Shown: piece after piece, positions 50,149 to 58,444 of the stretch | How the letters are laid out: every line of letters begins with the position of its first letter | How positions within the stretch are numbered: the stretch's first letter is position 1 | Origin: an uncultured Clostridia bacterium | Lineage (GTDB): Bacteria; Bacillota; Clostridia; Oscillospirales; Oscillospiraceae | DNA: 60,750 nt | Direction of reading: 5' to 3' | Assembly (NCBI GenBank): GCA_946187035.1 | Contig: CAMHPQ010000004.1 | Span: 1 to 60,750 of the forward strand | The notes under the pieces: model-generated | Database searches by the model: none | Seen by the model: only the letters and a program-made list of their open reading frames with translations | What the model was told of the DNA's origin: nothing | Made by a program: the position numbers and the translations under genes

Positions 50149-50811
50149 ATGATATCATCCAAACGCGCGCTGGCGCTCATGCTGAGTCTGATGCTGCTGC
50201 TCACCGCCCTCTGCGGCTGTGCGAAAAACAGCGAAGAGACCGAACCCGCGGGATCTGTCGCCCCAACGGAATCGGCAGCGCCCGCCGAGGAGGCGTCCGT
50301 CCCTGAGAGAGCGGACGGCGAGCAGTTCGAGACCACCATCCTGGTGGAGGGCATGGAGGAGACCGTGCAGTATCAGCATGTCCGGAACGAGACCGCCGGC
50401 TTCTCCATGGACTTTGAGTGCGAGAACTTTGCGCGGCAGAGCGAAGCGGATCGGGAGCGCTTCGTCTCGGTCTACGACGACCCCCAGAACCCCGAGAACT
50501 ATCTGGAGGTGTCCTACAGCCCGGAGGACGCCGACACCGTCAGCGAGAAGATCAGCGAGGAGCTGTCCGCGGACTATGCGCTCTACCGTGACACGGTGGA
50601 GCTGGACGGCGCGGGGACCTGCCTGCACATCGACGCCTCCGCCGCCGCGGACGGAAACCACACGGCGGACATTCTGCAGGCGGTGTATATCATCCCTGCG
50701 GCGGATGGCTGCCGCGTGGCCAGACTGCACTATCTGCCCGAGGGCTCCGACGGCTTCGGCAAGCGGCTGTTCTATATGGTCAATACGATCACGGTTTTCG
50801 ACGTGACGTAA
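50149..50811 (+). CDS. Lipoprotein of unknown function
   Basis: The start at 50149 follows AAGGAG closely. The 220-residue product has a signal peptide ending in LCGC (about residue 24) and an acidic, Ala/Pro/Glu-rich linker. A mature domain of alternating strands and one helix follows (ILVEGMEETVQYQHVRNETA, ENYLEVSYSPEDADTVSEKI, SDGFGKRLFYMVNTITVF). This outline is common in Clostridia surface lipoproteins. It is monocistronic, with a weak hairpin 50030-50060 before it. Confidence 0.75.
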   Translation: MISSKRALALMLSLMLLLTALCGCAKNSEETEPAGSVAPTESAAPAEEASVPERADGEQFETTILVEGMEETVQYQHVRNETAGFSMDFECENFARQSEADRERFVSVYDDPQNPENYLEVSYSPEDADTVSEKISEELSADYALYRDTVELDGAGTCLHIDASAAADGNHTADILQAVYIIPAADGCRVARLHYLPEGSDGFGKRLFYMVNTITVFDVT

Positions 50812-50878
50812 TGCACACCCGCGTTCATGCGGAGTCAACGGTATCCAAACGAAATCACAATCAGAAGGAGAAATGCGT

Positions 50879-52420
50879 ATGAAAAAAAGAACTCTGTCGC
50901 TGCTGCTGGCGCTGTGCATGATACTCAGCCTGCTGCCCTTCGGGGCTGCCGCGGCGAGCTTTCAGGATGTGGCGTCCGGTGCCTATTACCACGACGCTGT
51001 GGAATGGGCGGTGAGCCACGATCCCCAGATCACCAAGGGCACCGGCGACACGGCCTTCAGCCCGGACCGCACCTGCAAACGCTGCGAGGTCGTCACCTTC
51101 CTGTGGCGGGCCTTCGGCGCGGAAAAGATGACCGGCGACAATCCCTTTGCGGACGTGAAGGCCTCGGATTATTACTATGACGCGGTGCTCTGGGCCGTCC
51201 AAAAGGGCGTCACCTCCGGCACCGACGCCGCCCACTTCAGTCCCTACAATCCCTGCACCCGGGAGCAGGTGGCGACCTTCCTCTGGCGGGCCTCCGGCAA
51301 GCCTGCGGCTGTGACCCAGGTCTCGCCCTTCGCGGACGTGCTGGATAAGGAGCACTATTCCTTCGCGCCCATCCTCTGGGCCTACGAAAACGGCGTCACC
51401 AACGGTATGCGAGCCAACGCCTTCGGCTCGGCGTCTCCCTGCACCCGCGGGCAGATCGTCACCTTCCTCTACCGCGCGCTTTCCAAGCCCATGGTTCCCG
51501 CAAAGCCGCTGGAGTCCTTCACCTTCCAGCCCAAGGTGGCCTCGAAGTATCTGACGGAAGTCTTCGGTGAGACCATGGTGGAGGCATGGTTCAATCTGGT
51601 GGACGCGGTGATGGCGGGGAAGACCGAGTTTGCCTGCCCGGATGACGAAACCTTCGACTGGGTGGTGGGCCAGTTCCCGGACAAGTGCCTGCCGCCCCTG
51701 CATGGTCATATCTGGGCCGTTAATCCGGACGATCCCGTGAAAAACGGCGTCGCCCAGTTCATGTATGACATTCCCTATGCTGAGATCCAGGCACAGATCG
51801 CGGACTTTTCCAAGCTGGTGGAGGGCATCCTCAACAAGACCATGAAGCCGGAAAACAGCGATTTTGAAAAGGCGCTGCTGCTGTACAACTACTTTGACTC
51901 CCACTATGTCTATGACTGGGACGCCTTTGAGGACAATGAGCGCGGCGAGGCGCCTTACCTCTCCAGCTACCGGATGCTCACCGGGAAGAAGGGAATCTGC
52001 CAGGAGATCTCTGTGGCCTACTCCTATCTGCTGATGCAGGCCGGTGTGGAAGCCACCACGGTGGGCGGCGTCGGTGATGAAGCTGCCCATCACCAGTGGA
52101 GCTATATTCGGCTGAATGGTCACGACTATCACATCGATCCCACCTGGGTGCTGGAAACCTACGGCGACCTGGCCTATTTCCTGATGACCGATGCGGAGCG
52201 TGATGCACAGGGCGGCTATTCGAAGGACCGCTTCCGCTATGTCTCCAACTATTCGCAGGAGCATCCGCACCCGGACTATCAGGCGAATGACGAGACCTTT
52301 GCCGAGCTGTGGAACGGCCACTTTGACTCCCTCGACCACGAAAACCAGATCCTGAACTATGTGGATTTCGGCGATTGGGGCGAGACCACCGTAAAGCATT
52401 TCAGCTACAAGGGATTCTAA
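50879..52420 (+). CDS. S-layer-type protein with three SLH domains and a transglutaminase-like domain
   Basis: The start is ATG 50879 (8 bases after AAGGAG); the ATG at 50873 is too close. The 513-residue protein has a signal peptide (KKRTLSLLLALCMILSLLPF). Three SLH repeats (about 25-210) follow, each with a TFLWRA-like or TFLYRA motif, that anchor it to cell-wall polysaccharide. From about 320 a transglutaminase/cysteine-protease-like core follows: KGICQEISVAYSYLL (Cys about 369), DEAAHHQWSYIRLNG (His about 404) and YHIDPTW (Asp about 420). All three catalytic residues are present. It is expected at the cell surface and could cross-link or hydrolyse peptides. Confidence 0.9.
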   Translation: MKKRTLSLLLALCMILSLLPFGAAAASFQDVASGAYYHDAVEWAVSHDPQITKGTGDTAFSPDRTCKRCEVVTFLWRAFGAEKMTGDNPFADVKASDYYYDAVLWAVQKGVTSGTDAAHFSPYNPCTREQVATFLWRASGKPAAVTQVSPFADVLDKEHYSFAPILWAYENGVTNGMRANAFGSASPCTRGQIVTFLYRALSKPMVPAKPLESFTFQPKVASKYLTEVFGETMVEAWFNLVDAVMAGKTEFACPDDETFDWVVGQFPDKCLPPLHGHIWAVNPDDPVKNGVAQFMYDIPYAEIQAQIADFSKLVEGILNKTMKPENSDFEKALLLYNYFDSHYVYDWDAFEDNERGEAPYLSSYRMLTGKKGICQEISVAYSYLLMQAGVEATTVGGVGDEAAHHQWSYIRLNGHDYHIDPTWVLETYGDLAYFLMTDAERDAQGGYSKDRFRYVSNYSQEHPHPDYQANDETFAELWNGHFDSLDHENQILNYVDFGDWGETTVKHFSYKGF

Positions 52421-52432
52421 CCAACTGATGTT

Positions 52433-52466
52433 TCTCTCCGCAGGCACTGTCTGCGGAGAGATTTTT
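52433..52466 (+). terminator. Rho-independent terminator after the SLH-transglutaminase gene
   Basis: TCTCTCCGCAG pairs perfectly with CTGCGGAGAGA around a 7-base loop, followed by T5. Confidence 0.92.
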
Positions 52467-52471
52467 CATTA

Positions 52472-52500
52472 TTGCCCTGCCTCTGAAATCGTGGTATGAT
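52472..52500 (+). promoter_or_regulatory. Promoter of the 40-residue gene
   Basis: TTGCCC (52472-52477), a 17-base spacer and TATGAT (52495-52500) lie 23 bases before the ATG at 52524. Confidence 0.65.
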
Positions 52501-52523
52501 GCAGAAAACCGGAGGGATTTTCC

Positions 52524-52646
52524 ATGAAAAGAATCAAAACGCTGTTTCCCGCGCTGCTGGCCCTGCTGCTGGTCTGCGGCGTTCTGGCTTATTGCCCGGA
52601 TAAGCCATCATTCCACAAAAAACTCCGCCTCTTTGGAAACCCATAA
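52524..52646 (+). CDS. 40-residue secreted or lipoprotein-like peptide
   Basis: An ATG at 52524 with GGAGG 8 bases upstream and its own promoter opens 40 codons. The product begins with a basic end and hydrophobic core (MKRIKTLFPALLALLLVCGV), reaches LAYC (a lipobox-like site) and ends with PDKPSFHKKLRLFGNP. The stop lies in the 3' half of a bidirectional hairpin that also serves the MATE gene. It could be a real tiny lipopeptide or a lipoprotein gene shortened to its signal sequence; the intact control signals favour expression. Confidence 0.5.
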   Translation: MKRIKTLFPALLALLLVCGVLAYCPDKPSFHKKLRLFGNP

Positions 52647-52662
52647 GAGGTGGAGCTTTCAT
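52617..52662. terminator. Bidirectional terminator between the small gene and the MATE gene
   Basis: ACTCCGCCTCTT pairs with AAGAGGTGGAGCT (one mismatch pair) with A-rich and T-rich flanks. Confidence 0.75.
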
Positions 52663-52672
52663 TTTGTCAATT

Positions 52673-54064
52673 TCAGTCCGCCAGCCGGTTCAGGTCCCCT
52701 CTGAGCAGCAGGCGCAGATACAGGAGGAAGACCAGCAGATTGTTGGCGATCATGCAGCCCCAGGCGGCCACCAGACCGAGACCCAGAAATCGGGTGCAGA
52801 CGAAGGTTCCCACGATGCGCACGCCCCACATGCCGATGAGGTTGTAGCGCAGGGGGATCCGGGTCCTTCCGGCGCCCTGAAGCATGCCTTCGGTGACGAT
52901 GGAGACGCCGTAAAAGGGCTCGGAGCAGGCCACCATCCGCAGCACGGTACTGCCCAGGGAGATGGCCTCGGGACTCTTTGTGAACAGCCGCACCATCCAC
53001 GGCGCGAAGGCGAAAAGCAGCCCGCCGGAGAGGAGCATCAAGGCGATCTCCACGAAGCGGATCGTGTGGCCCAGGGCCTTGAGTCTGGGCCGATCCTTCG
53101 CGCCAACGGCTGTCCCAGTGAGGGTGGCGGCGGCGTTCTGCATGCCGTAGCCGGGAATGTAAAAGGCGCTCTCCACGGTGTTGGCGATGGTGTGAGCCGC
53201 GGCGGAGATCTCGCCCAGACCGTTGATCATGGCGGCGAAGACGATGTAGCCCATGCAGGTGGCCAATTGCTGCAGCGCCAGCGGCAGCGTCACCTTCCAC
53301 CAGGGGGCGAGCACCTTCCTGTCCGGACGAAGCCGAATGCCTTTGGGGGATAGGGCCGGGTGCCGCCAGAGCACCCATGTGATCATGACGCCTGCAAGCA
53401 CATAGCTCACCGCGCTGGCAGCCGCCGCACCGGCCACGCCCCAGCCGAGACCGAAGCACCGGAAGGAGCGGCCAAAGAGCGTCACCGTGCGGCTGGGGAA
53501 GATCAGCAGGAAATTCAGAATCACGTTCAGGATGTTGGCGGCGATCCCGGCCCGCATGGGGGTCTTTACGTCACCCACGGAGCGCAAAACGGTGCCGAAG
53601 ATGATGGAGGCCGCCCGGAACAGGGTGGGCAGATAGAGAATCAGAAAGTATTGCCCCGCCAGCTTTTGGATGGGCCGATCCACCTGCATCCAGACGGGCA
53701 CAAAGGGGCTGCAGACCGTGGTCAGGATGGTCAGCGCGCCGCCCACCAGCAGCACCATCATCACCGCCTGGGCCGAGGCCTGCCGCACCAGCCTGGCGTC
53801 TCCCGCGCCGCTGGCTCTGGAGATGACGCTGAGAAATCCAATGCCGCAGGCGGAGAGCAGACAGATGATCAGCCAGTTGATTGTGGTGGTGGCGCCCACC
53901 GCTGCCGTGGCTGCCGTGCCCAGAGCGCCCACCATGGCCGTGTCGATGTACTGCACGGCGGTCTGCATCAGCTGCTCCAGCATGGTGGGCCATGCCAGCC
54001 TCATAACCGTCGGCAGCAGCGCCGGATCCAAACCGCAGCGCGTCCGCAGGGTCGTCTCCGCCAC
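52673..54064 (-). CDS. MATE-family multidrug efflux transporter
   Basis: The start is placed at GTG 54064 because GGGAGG lies 7 bases upstream; an in-frame ATG 15 bases earlier has no ribosome site. The 463-residue protein has 12 predicted helices with the MATE layout: LAWPTMLEQLMQTAVQYIDT, TTTINWLIICLLSACGIGFL, and PLALQQLATCMGYIVFAAMI. The second half repeats the first in outline. It exports cationic compounds using a proton or sodium gradient; the compound is not known. It is a single gene with a bidirectional terminator. Confidence 0.92.
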   Translation of the reverse strand: MAETTLRTRCGLDPALLPTVMRLAWPTMLEQLMQTAVQYIDTAMVGALGTAATAAVGATTTINWLIICLLSACGIGFLSVISRASGAGDARLVRQASAQAVMMVLLVGGALTILTTVCSPFVPVWMQVDRPIQKLAGQYFLILYLPTLFRAASIIFGTVLRSVGDVKTPMRAGIAANILNVILNFLLIFPSRTVTLFGRSFRCFGLGWGVAGAAAASAVSYVLAGVMITWVLWRHPALSPKGIRLRPDRKVLAPWWKVTLPLALQQLATCMGYIVFAAMINGLGEISAAAHTIANTVESAFYIPGYGMQNAAATLTGTAVGAKDRPRLKALGHTIRFVEIALMLLSGGLLFAFAPWMVRLFTKSPEAISLGSTVLRMVACSEPFYGVSIVTEGMLQGAGRTRIPLRYNLIGMWGVRIVGTFVCTRFLGLGLVAAWGCMIANNLLVFLLYLRLLLRGDLNRLAD

Positions 54065-54174
54065 GGCGATCCCTCCCATTGAAGAAATATCGGCTCTACT
54101 CTATCACAACTCCGCCCGATAGGTCAACCGGGGGCTGCAGTTGTGTGAGTGTAGCTTAAAGGAACTTCGATGGA

Positions 54175-54390
54175 TTCAAATTCTAGTTTATCGAGCAGAG
54201 TAAAAAAACTTGTCATTGCGAACCAGTGCGCACACTGGTGTGGCAATCCGTTCTCTTGCAGTACAGACTGATTATTTGCGAGATGACGGGCGAATCCGTT
54301 TTATCTCAACAGTCTGCAAGATCCTACTCCGCCGCCCGGGGGATGCGGATTGCCACACCAGTGACATCGGTCACTGGTTCGCAATGACAC
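54175..54390. repeat. Dispersed palindromic repeat, copy 2 (179-bp core)
   Basis: The core (54211-54389) has the same length and ends as copy 1 (2424-2602): TGTCATTGCGAACCAGTG at the left and its complement at the right. The shared 19-bp left flank TTCAAATTCTAGTTTATCG lies at 54175-54193. The gene-free stretch 54065-54496 holds this repeat, the MATE upstream region and a terminator. Confidence 0.9.
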
Positions 54391-54444
54391 TCTTTGGGTC
54401 TGGCAGTTGAACTCCCATTTTACAGAGAATCGAAGACAACAAAA

Positions 54445-54484
54445 CTCCCCTCGAAGGGTTGCTCCGAGGGGAAGCTTGTATTCT
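54445..54484 (-). terminator. Terminator of the integral membrane protein gene
   Basis: CTCCCCTCG and CGAGGGGAAG form a stem around AAGGGTTGCTC. On the minus strand the stem is followed by GAGTTTTGTT. Confidence 0.65.
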
Positions 54485-54496
54485 GGATTTGTCGGC

Positions 54497-55165
54497 TCAA
54501 ATGATTCCCATGGGGATCAAAACGATCAGCAGCAGGGCGTCCAGACCCCAGAGGCAGAGGAGAAAATTTCTGCGCTTCTTCGGCTCCATGTCGGGGACAT
54601 AGTTGCTGGCCAGGAAAAACGGGATGTAGGTGGTGACGAACACCGGCAGCACGCCCCACCACTTGTAGACCCAGATGAAGGAGTGGTTGCTGGTGCCGGC
54701 GAGGAAGGACTCGAACAGCGCAAACAGCAATGCCATCTCGATGGCGCCCACCAGCTTGCAGCTGATGCCGCCCTTGCCGTTTTTGGAGAAATACCGTTTG
54801 GTGCGGTCCTTCGGCAGCATCTTGAAGGAGATCATGCCGGCGATGGAGAACATCATCGACAGCTCCCAGCAGACGCCGATCAGCAGAATGAAGGTGGTGG
54901 AGTCGTTGGACACCGACCACAGCGGATAGCCGCTGACGTGGCCGATGATGGCGTTGCAGATCTCATACAGCCAATGCACCCCGTAGAGCGCAAGCCCGGC
55001 GCAGAGGATCTCGGTGTTCTTGTTGTGGATCTCCGTCCAGTAGATGTAGAACACGACCGCGAGAATGAAAATGAACGTCCAGTTGAAATTTTCCGTGCTT
55101 CTTACCCGGATGGCGTCCACCAGATCTCTGGCGGCCTGGGAACCGTCTCCCCAGAATTGAAACAT
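54497..55165 (-). CDS. Integral membrane protein of unknown function
   Basis: The start at 55165 has AAGGAGGG 8 bases upstream. The 222-residue protein has about six hydrophobic helices (FNWTFIFILAVVFYIYWTEI, ILCAGLALYGVHWLYEICNA, STTFILLIGVCWELSMMFSI, ALLFALFESFLAGTSNHSFI, GVLPVFVTTYIPFFLASNYV, FLLCLWGLDALLLIVLIPMG). Aromatic residues and short loops with charged DRTKRYF and PKKRRN are notable. I do not recognise the family; no catalytic motif is clear. It is monocistronic. Confidence 0.78.
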   Translation of the reverse strand: MFQFWGDGSQAARDLVDAIRVRSTENFNWTFIFILAVVFYIYWTEIHNKNTEILCAGLALYGVHWLYEICNAIIGHVSGYPLWSVSNDSTTFILLIGVCWELSMMFSIAGMISFKMLPKDRTKRYFSKNGKGGISCKLVGAIEMALLFALFESFLAGTSNHSFIWVYKWWGVLPVFVTTYIPFFLASNYVPDMEPKKRRNFLLCLWGLDALLLIVLIPMGII

Positions 55166-55264
55166 ACTTCTCCCTCCTTGAAAACCCATCTATTTTTCAA
55201 CAATTATCGGCAAAACTGCCGCTTTAAGCCGATCATACCACAAAGGAGGGGCTGTGGCAATAGA

Positions 55265-55295
55265 AAAACTCCCGGGCGTGAACCCGGGAGCATTT
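55265..55295 (-). terminator. Rho-independent terminator of the lipoprotein gene at 55310
   Basis: CTCCCGGG and CCCGGGAG form a stem around CGTGAA, with TTTTTC on the minus-strand side. Confidence 0.85.
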
Positions 55296-55309
55296 TGTTT
55301 GCGGATGGC

Positions 55310-55807
55310 TTAGAAGCCGGTGCCGAAGCTGTCGATGACGTAGGCGGGCTCGCCGGCCTCATTGGGACGCAGGATGCCCACATTGGTCTTGTTGATGATC
55401 CAGCCGGTCTCCTCGTCAAATTCGCCGGTGCCGGCGAGGAACTCGTTGGGGTCCACGCCGTCAGCGGGGTGCAGCTCATACTTCACCTCGAAGGCGTAGT
55501 CGTCGGCGCCCAGCTCGTAAGTGGCCAGGGCTTCGTTCTCGGCCTCGTCATCGGCGGAGTAAACCTTCTCCACGCTGATGCGGGCGTCGTTGACCTTCTC
55601 GCCGTAGGTCTCCTCCAGCAGATACTGCATGGCGACCTCGATCTGGTACTTGGCGTCCTCTTCGCTCATGTTCTTGCCGGCAAGGGTCTCACCGGCTGCG
55701 GCGGCCTCGGCGGGCTCGGAACCGGCGGGCTCCGCGTTGTTCTTGGCGCAGGCGCCCAGGGCCAGGATCATGACCAGCACCAGCATCAGACTCAGGATTC
55801 TTTTCAT
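55310..55807 (-). CDS. Small lipoprotein, unknown function
   Basis: The 165-residue product has a signal peptide with LGAC lipobox (Cys at about residue 20) and an Ala/Glu-rich linker (AEPAGSEPAEAAAAGETL). The mature domain has a helix (EEDAKYQIEVAMQYLLEETY) and several strands (YAFEVKYELHPADGVD, WIINKTNVGIL). It resembles small secreted proteins with a cystatin-like or PepSY-like fold, but no exact family is recognised. AAGGAG lies 9 bases upstream of the ATG. Confidence 0.78.
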   Translation of the reverse strand: MKRILSLMLVLVMILALGACAKNNAEPAGSEPAEAAAAGETLAGKNMSEEDAKYQIEVAMQYLLEETYGEKVNDARISVEKVYSADDEAENEALATYELGADDYAFEVKYELHPADGVDPNEFLAGTGEFDEETGWIINKTNVGILRPNEAGEPAYVIDSFGTGF

Positions 55808-55962
55808 GTTTGTCTCTCCTTTTTCACAGCATTTTTGTCCGGATCGGAGCCGAACAGCTTTGGATTATACACCCCGTCTGTCCTCGGATCAAGGGTGTTA
55901 CGGTCTATTTGACGCGAAAACAGAAAATATGTTTCCGCGCTCGGCAGGGGAGACGAAAAAAA

Positions 55963-55991
55963 TTGCCGCAGAGATCTTTTTGTGGTATTCT
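55963..55991 (+). promoter_or_regulatory. Promoter of the flavodoxin-fold reductase gene
   Basis: TTGCCG (55963-55968), a 17-base spacer and TATTCT (55986-55991) lie 50 bases before the start. Confidence 0.65.
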
Positions 55992-56041
55992 ATAGGAAGC
56001 AAAATCGGGCGCTGGCCCGTGAGAGAAAAGGAGAGGGAAGT

Positions 56042-56611
56042 ATGCTGCTGTTGCTCAATGCCTGTGTGCGGCGGGATTCCAGAACGAAGCGTCTGGCGGA
56101 CTGCCTGCTCTCGCACCTCCCCGGGCCGGTGACGGAGCTGCGTTTGGAGGAGCTCGCGTTTCCCAAGGTGGACGAAGGGTTCCTGCTGGAGCGGGACCGG
56201 CTTTTGACGGAGAAGCAATTCGACCATCCGATGTTCGCTTTGGCCAGGCAGTTTGCCGAGACGGAGGAGATCGTCATCGCCGCGCCCTTCTGGGATCTGT
56301 CCTTCCCGGCGAGCCTAAAGGCCTATCTGGAGCAGATCAACGTGGTGGGCCTTACCTTCCGCTACACCAGCGAGGGAATCCCCGTGGGTCTCTGCAGAGC
56401 CAGGAAGCTCTGGTATGTCACCACCGTGGGGGGAGATTTCTTCCCGGCGGAATTCGGCTTCGGCTATGTGCAGGCCTTGGCGAAGAGCTTCTACGGCATC
56501 CCGGAGGTGGAGCTGATCCACGCCGCGGGGCTGGACATCATCGGCGCGCCTGTGGAACAGATTCTGCAGGAGGCGGAGCAGGAGATCGCCAGCCGGTTGT
56601 CTCCCGCGTAA
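56042..56611 (+). CDS. FMN-dependent NAD(P)H oxidoreductase, azoreductase-like flavodoxin fold
   Basis: The start at 56042 follows AAGGAG by 8 bases; the longer frame has no good site. The 189-residue protein has the flavodoxin-like pattern: LLLLNACVRRDSRTKRLADC (phosphate-binding loop region), then EEIVIAAPFWDLSFPASLKA with FMN-contact PFWxxSFP, and TTVGGDFFPAEFGFGYVQAL. Relatives reduce quinones or azo compounds with NAD(P)H. It is likely cotranscribed with the ATC hydrolase gene 43 bases downstream. Confidence 0.9.
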   Translation: MLLLLNACVRRDSRTKRLADCLLSHLPGPVTELRLEELAFPKVDEGFLLERDRLLTEKQFDHPMFALARQFAETEEIVIAAPFWDLSFPASLKAYLEQINVVGLTFRYTSEGIPVGLCRARKLWYVTTVGGDFFPAEFGFGYVQALAKSFYGIPEVELIHAAGLDIIGAPVEQILQEAEQEIASRLSPA

Positions 56612-56654
56612 AAACGTGATAAGCTGTTGTCATCAACGATCAGGAGGCGATTCC

Positions 56655-57155
56655 ATGTCCATCCGAAACGAACCCCGTATCAAAAATCCCCTCATTGCGG
56701 CCATTCGGGAGCAGTTGGAGCACCGCGCCCTGTGGATGTACCTGTTGACTGACGAGGCAAAGAAGCGCGGCCTCCCGCCGGAGGAATACGCGCCGGATGC
56801 CATCCGCCGCTGCGGACTCTATCAGGGAGGCAATCTGCGAGAGAAGTCCGGGGGCGGCGACTCCCTGAAGGGCCTGAAAAAGACGCTGTTTTCCAAGTTC
56901 GCCCAGTGGGTCTTTGAAATGGACATCCGGCGCTGCGACGACGACCATCTGGACATCGATTTTCACTACTGTCCGCTGGTGAAGGCCTGGCAGAAGCAGG
57001 GCTGCTCCGATGAAGAGATCGCGCTCCTCTGCGACCACGCCATGTGCGGCGACCGGGGCATTGCGGAGAGCTTCGGCTGCAGGCTGAACCTGCCCAAAAC
57101 CATCGCCCACGGGGACGACATCTGCCAGATCCGGTTTTACAGACCAAAAGAATAA
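56655..57155 (+). CDS. ATC hydrolase-like protein (L-2-amino-thiazoline-4-carboxylic acid hydrolase family)
   Basis: The start at 56655 has AGGAGG 7 bases upstream. The 166-residue protein has the small ATC-hydrolase-like helical N-terminal half (IREQLEHRALWMYLLTDEAK). It also has the conserved end: FEMDIRRCDDDHLDIDFHYC with PLVKAW, then GCSDEEIALLCDHAMCGDRG and a final strand ICQIRFY. The family is often adjacent to oxidoreductases in gut Firmicutes. Its true substrate is not established outside cysteine synthesis from ATC. It ends in a bidirectional hairpin. Confidence 0.85.
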   Translation: MSIRNEPRIKNPLIAAIREQLEHRALWMYLLTDEAKKRGLPPEEYAPDAIRRCGLYQGGNLREKSGGGDSLKGLKKTLFSKFAQWVFEMDIRRCDDDHLDIDFHYCPLVKAWQKQGCSDEEIALLCDHAMCGDRGIAESFGCRLNLPKTIAHGDDICQIRFYRPKE

Positions 57156-57197
57156 AAATACGCGCTGCGATTCAAACGCAGCGCGTGAATTTTTTTG
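57156..57197. terminator. Bidirectional terminator between the ATC hydrolase and M29 genes
   Basis: ACGCGCTGCG pairs perfectly with CGCAGCGCGT around a 7-base loop, with A-rich and T7 flanks. Confidence 0.9.
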
Positions 57198-57205
57198 GAT
57201 TTGCC

Positions 57206-58444
57206 TCAGACCTCGAAGGCCCAGCCGCCGTTTTGGAAGATCGGAACCGTCCTGCCGTCGCGGCAATGGGCGGTGATGCTCAGATCCGGGGCGCCGATCA
57301 TGAAGTCCTCGTGGATCATGGAGTCGTTGACGCCCGTGGCGCGCATCTCCTCCAGGGTGCGGTTTTCGTAGCCCTCGATGGTGTCGATGAAGCCCATGCC
57401 CAGCGCCAGATGGCAGCAGGCGTTTTCGTCGAAGAGGGTGTTGTAAAACAGCAGGTTCGTGCGGTTGATGGGGCTGTCCCAGGGCACCAGGGCGCACTCG
57501 CCCAGATAGCAGCTGCCCTCGTCCATGTGGATGATCTTCTGCAGCAGCTCGTCGCCGCGCTCGGCCTTGGCCTCCACCGCCTTGCCCTCGTGGAAACGGA
57601 TGTGGAAGTTTTCGATCAGCTGGCCCTGATAGCTCAGGGGCTTGGTGGAATAGACCACGCCCTCGGCCACGCCGCGCTTGGGGCTGATGAAGCACTCCTC
57701 GGTGGGCATGTTGGGGTTGTAGGTGACGCCTCTGCCGATGCTGGTCTCGCTGCCGCCGCAGAACCGGGCCTCGGGGATCATGCCCACGGTGAAGTCCGTG
57801 CCGTTGGAGGCGTGATACTCCAGGGTCTCGATGCCGAGAGAATTGAGGTAATTGCAGCGGGCCTTCAGCTCGTGGTTGTGCTTCTCCCAGTTCTCCACGC
57901 CGTCGGAGCCGTCGTCCATGCGGCAGGTGGCGAGGATGGCGTTCCAGAGGGCCTCCTCCGCCTGGGCGGGGCTCAGATCCGGGAAGACCTTCTTGGCCCA
58001 GGCTCTGCCGGGCACCGCGGCGATGCACCACTGGTAGCGGCCCTCCATCTTGTCCCGATAGGGTTTGATGATGGGGTAACGGCCCTGTCTGCCTTTGGCG
58101 GCCTTGGCCTGATTCATGCCCTTGAGCCCGTCGGGGTCGGCGCTCTCCAGATAGATCCGCACCGGCAGCGCCTCCACGTGGTGCCGGAGTTTTTCCTCTT
58201 CCCACTTCTCCACGGCGCCCAGGGTCTTGACGCTCTGGTGGCGGACGTGGAGCTTCTGCAAAGGCTGATGCTGCCAGTCCACCGTCACCTTTTTGGCGCC
58301 GGCCTTGTAGCACTCGTCCACCAGCATGGTGACGAATTCCGGCTGATCCAGCTCGGCGAGGATGATGACCTCCTGGCCCTTCTGTACCCGCGCCCCGGTG
58401 GTGGCGATCAGCTTCGCGTAGGCGCGCATGGTGGTTTTCTTCAT
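57206..58444 (-). CDS. M29-family aminopeptidase
   Basis: The 412-residue protein has the M29 (aminopeptidase T/PepS) layout. The N-terminal part is MRAYAKLIATTGARVQKGQE, VDECYKAGAKKVTVDWQHQP. The metal-binding part near the C-terminus includes FHIRFHEGKAVEAKAERGDE (Glu), LGECALVPWDSP (Glu), NTLFDENACCHLALGMGF (Glu, His) and the ending DFMIGAPDLSITA (His/Asp pattern around MIHEDFMIG). It hydrolyses N-terminal residues from peptides in the cytoplasm. Its start overlaps the histidine kinase gene by 4 bases, so it is the third gene of the two-component operon. Confidence 0.92.
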   Translation of the reverse strand: MKKTTMRAYAKLIATTGARVQKGQEVIILAELDQPEFVTMLVDECYKAGAKKVTVDWQHQPLQKLHVRHQSVKTLGAVEKWEEEKLRHHVEALPVRIYLESADPDGLKGMNQAKAAKGRQGRYPIIKPYRDKMEGRYQWCIAAVPGRAWAKKVFPDLSPAQAEEALWNAILATCRMDDGSDGVENWEKHNHELKARCNYLNSLGIETLEYHASNGTDFTVGMIPEARFCGGSETSIGRGVTYNPNMPTEECFISPKRGVAEGVVYSTKPLSYQGQLIENFHIRFHEGKAVEAKAERGDELLQKIIHMDEGSCYLGECALVPWDSPINRTNLLFYNTLFDENACCHLALGMGFIDTIEGYENRTLEEMRATGVNDSMIHEDFMIGAPDLSITAHCRDGRTVPIFQNGGWAFEV

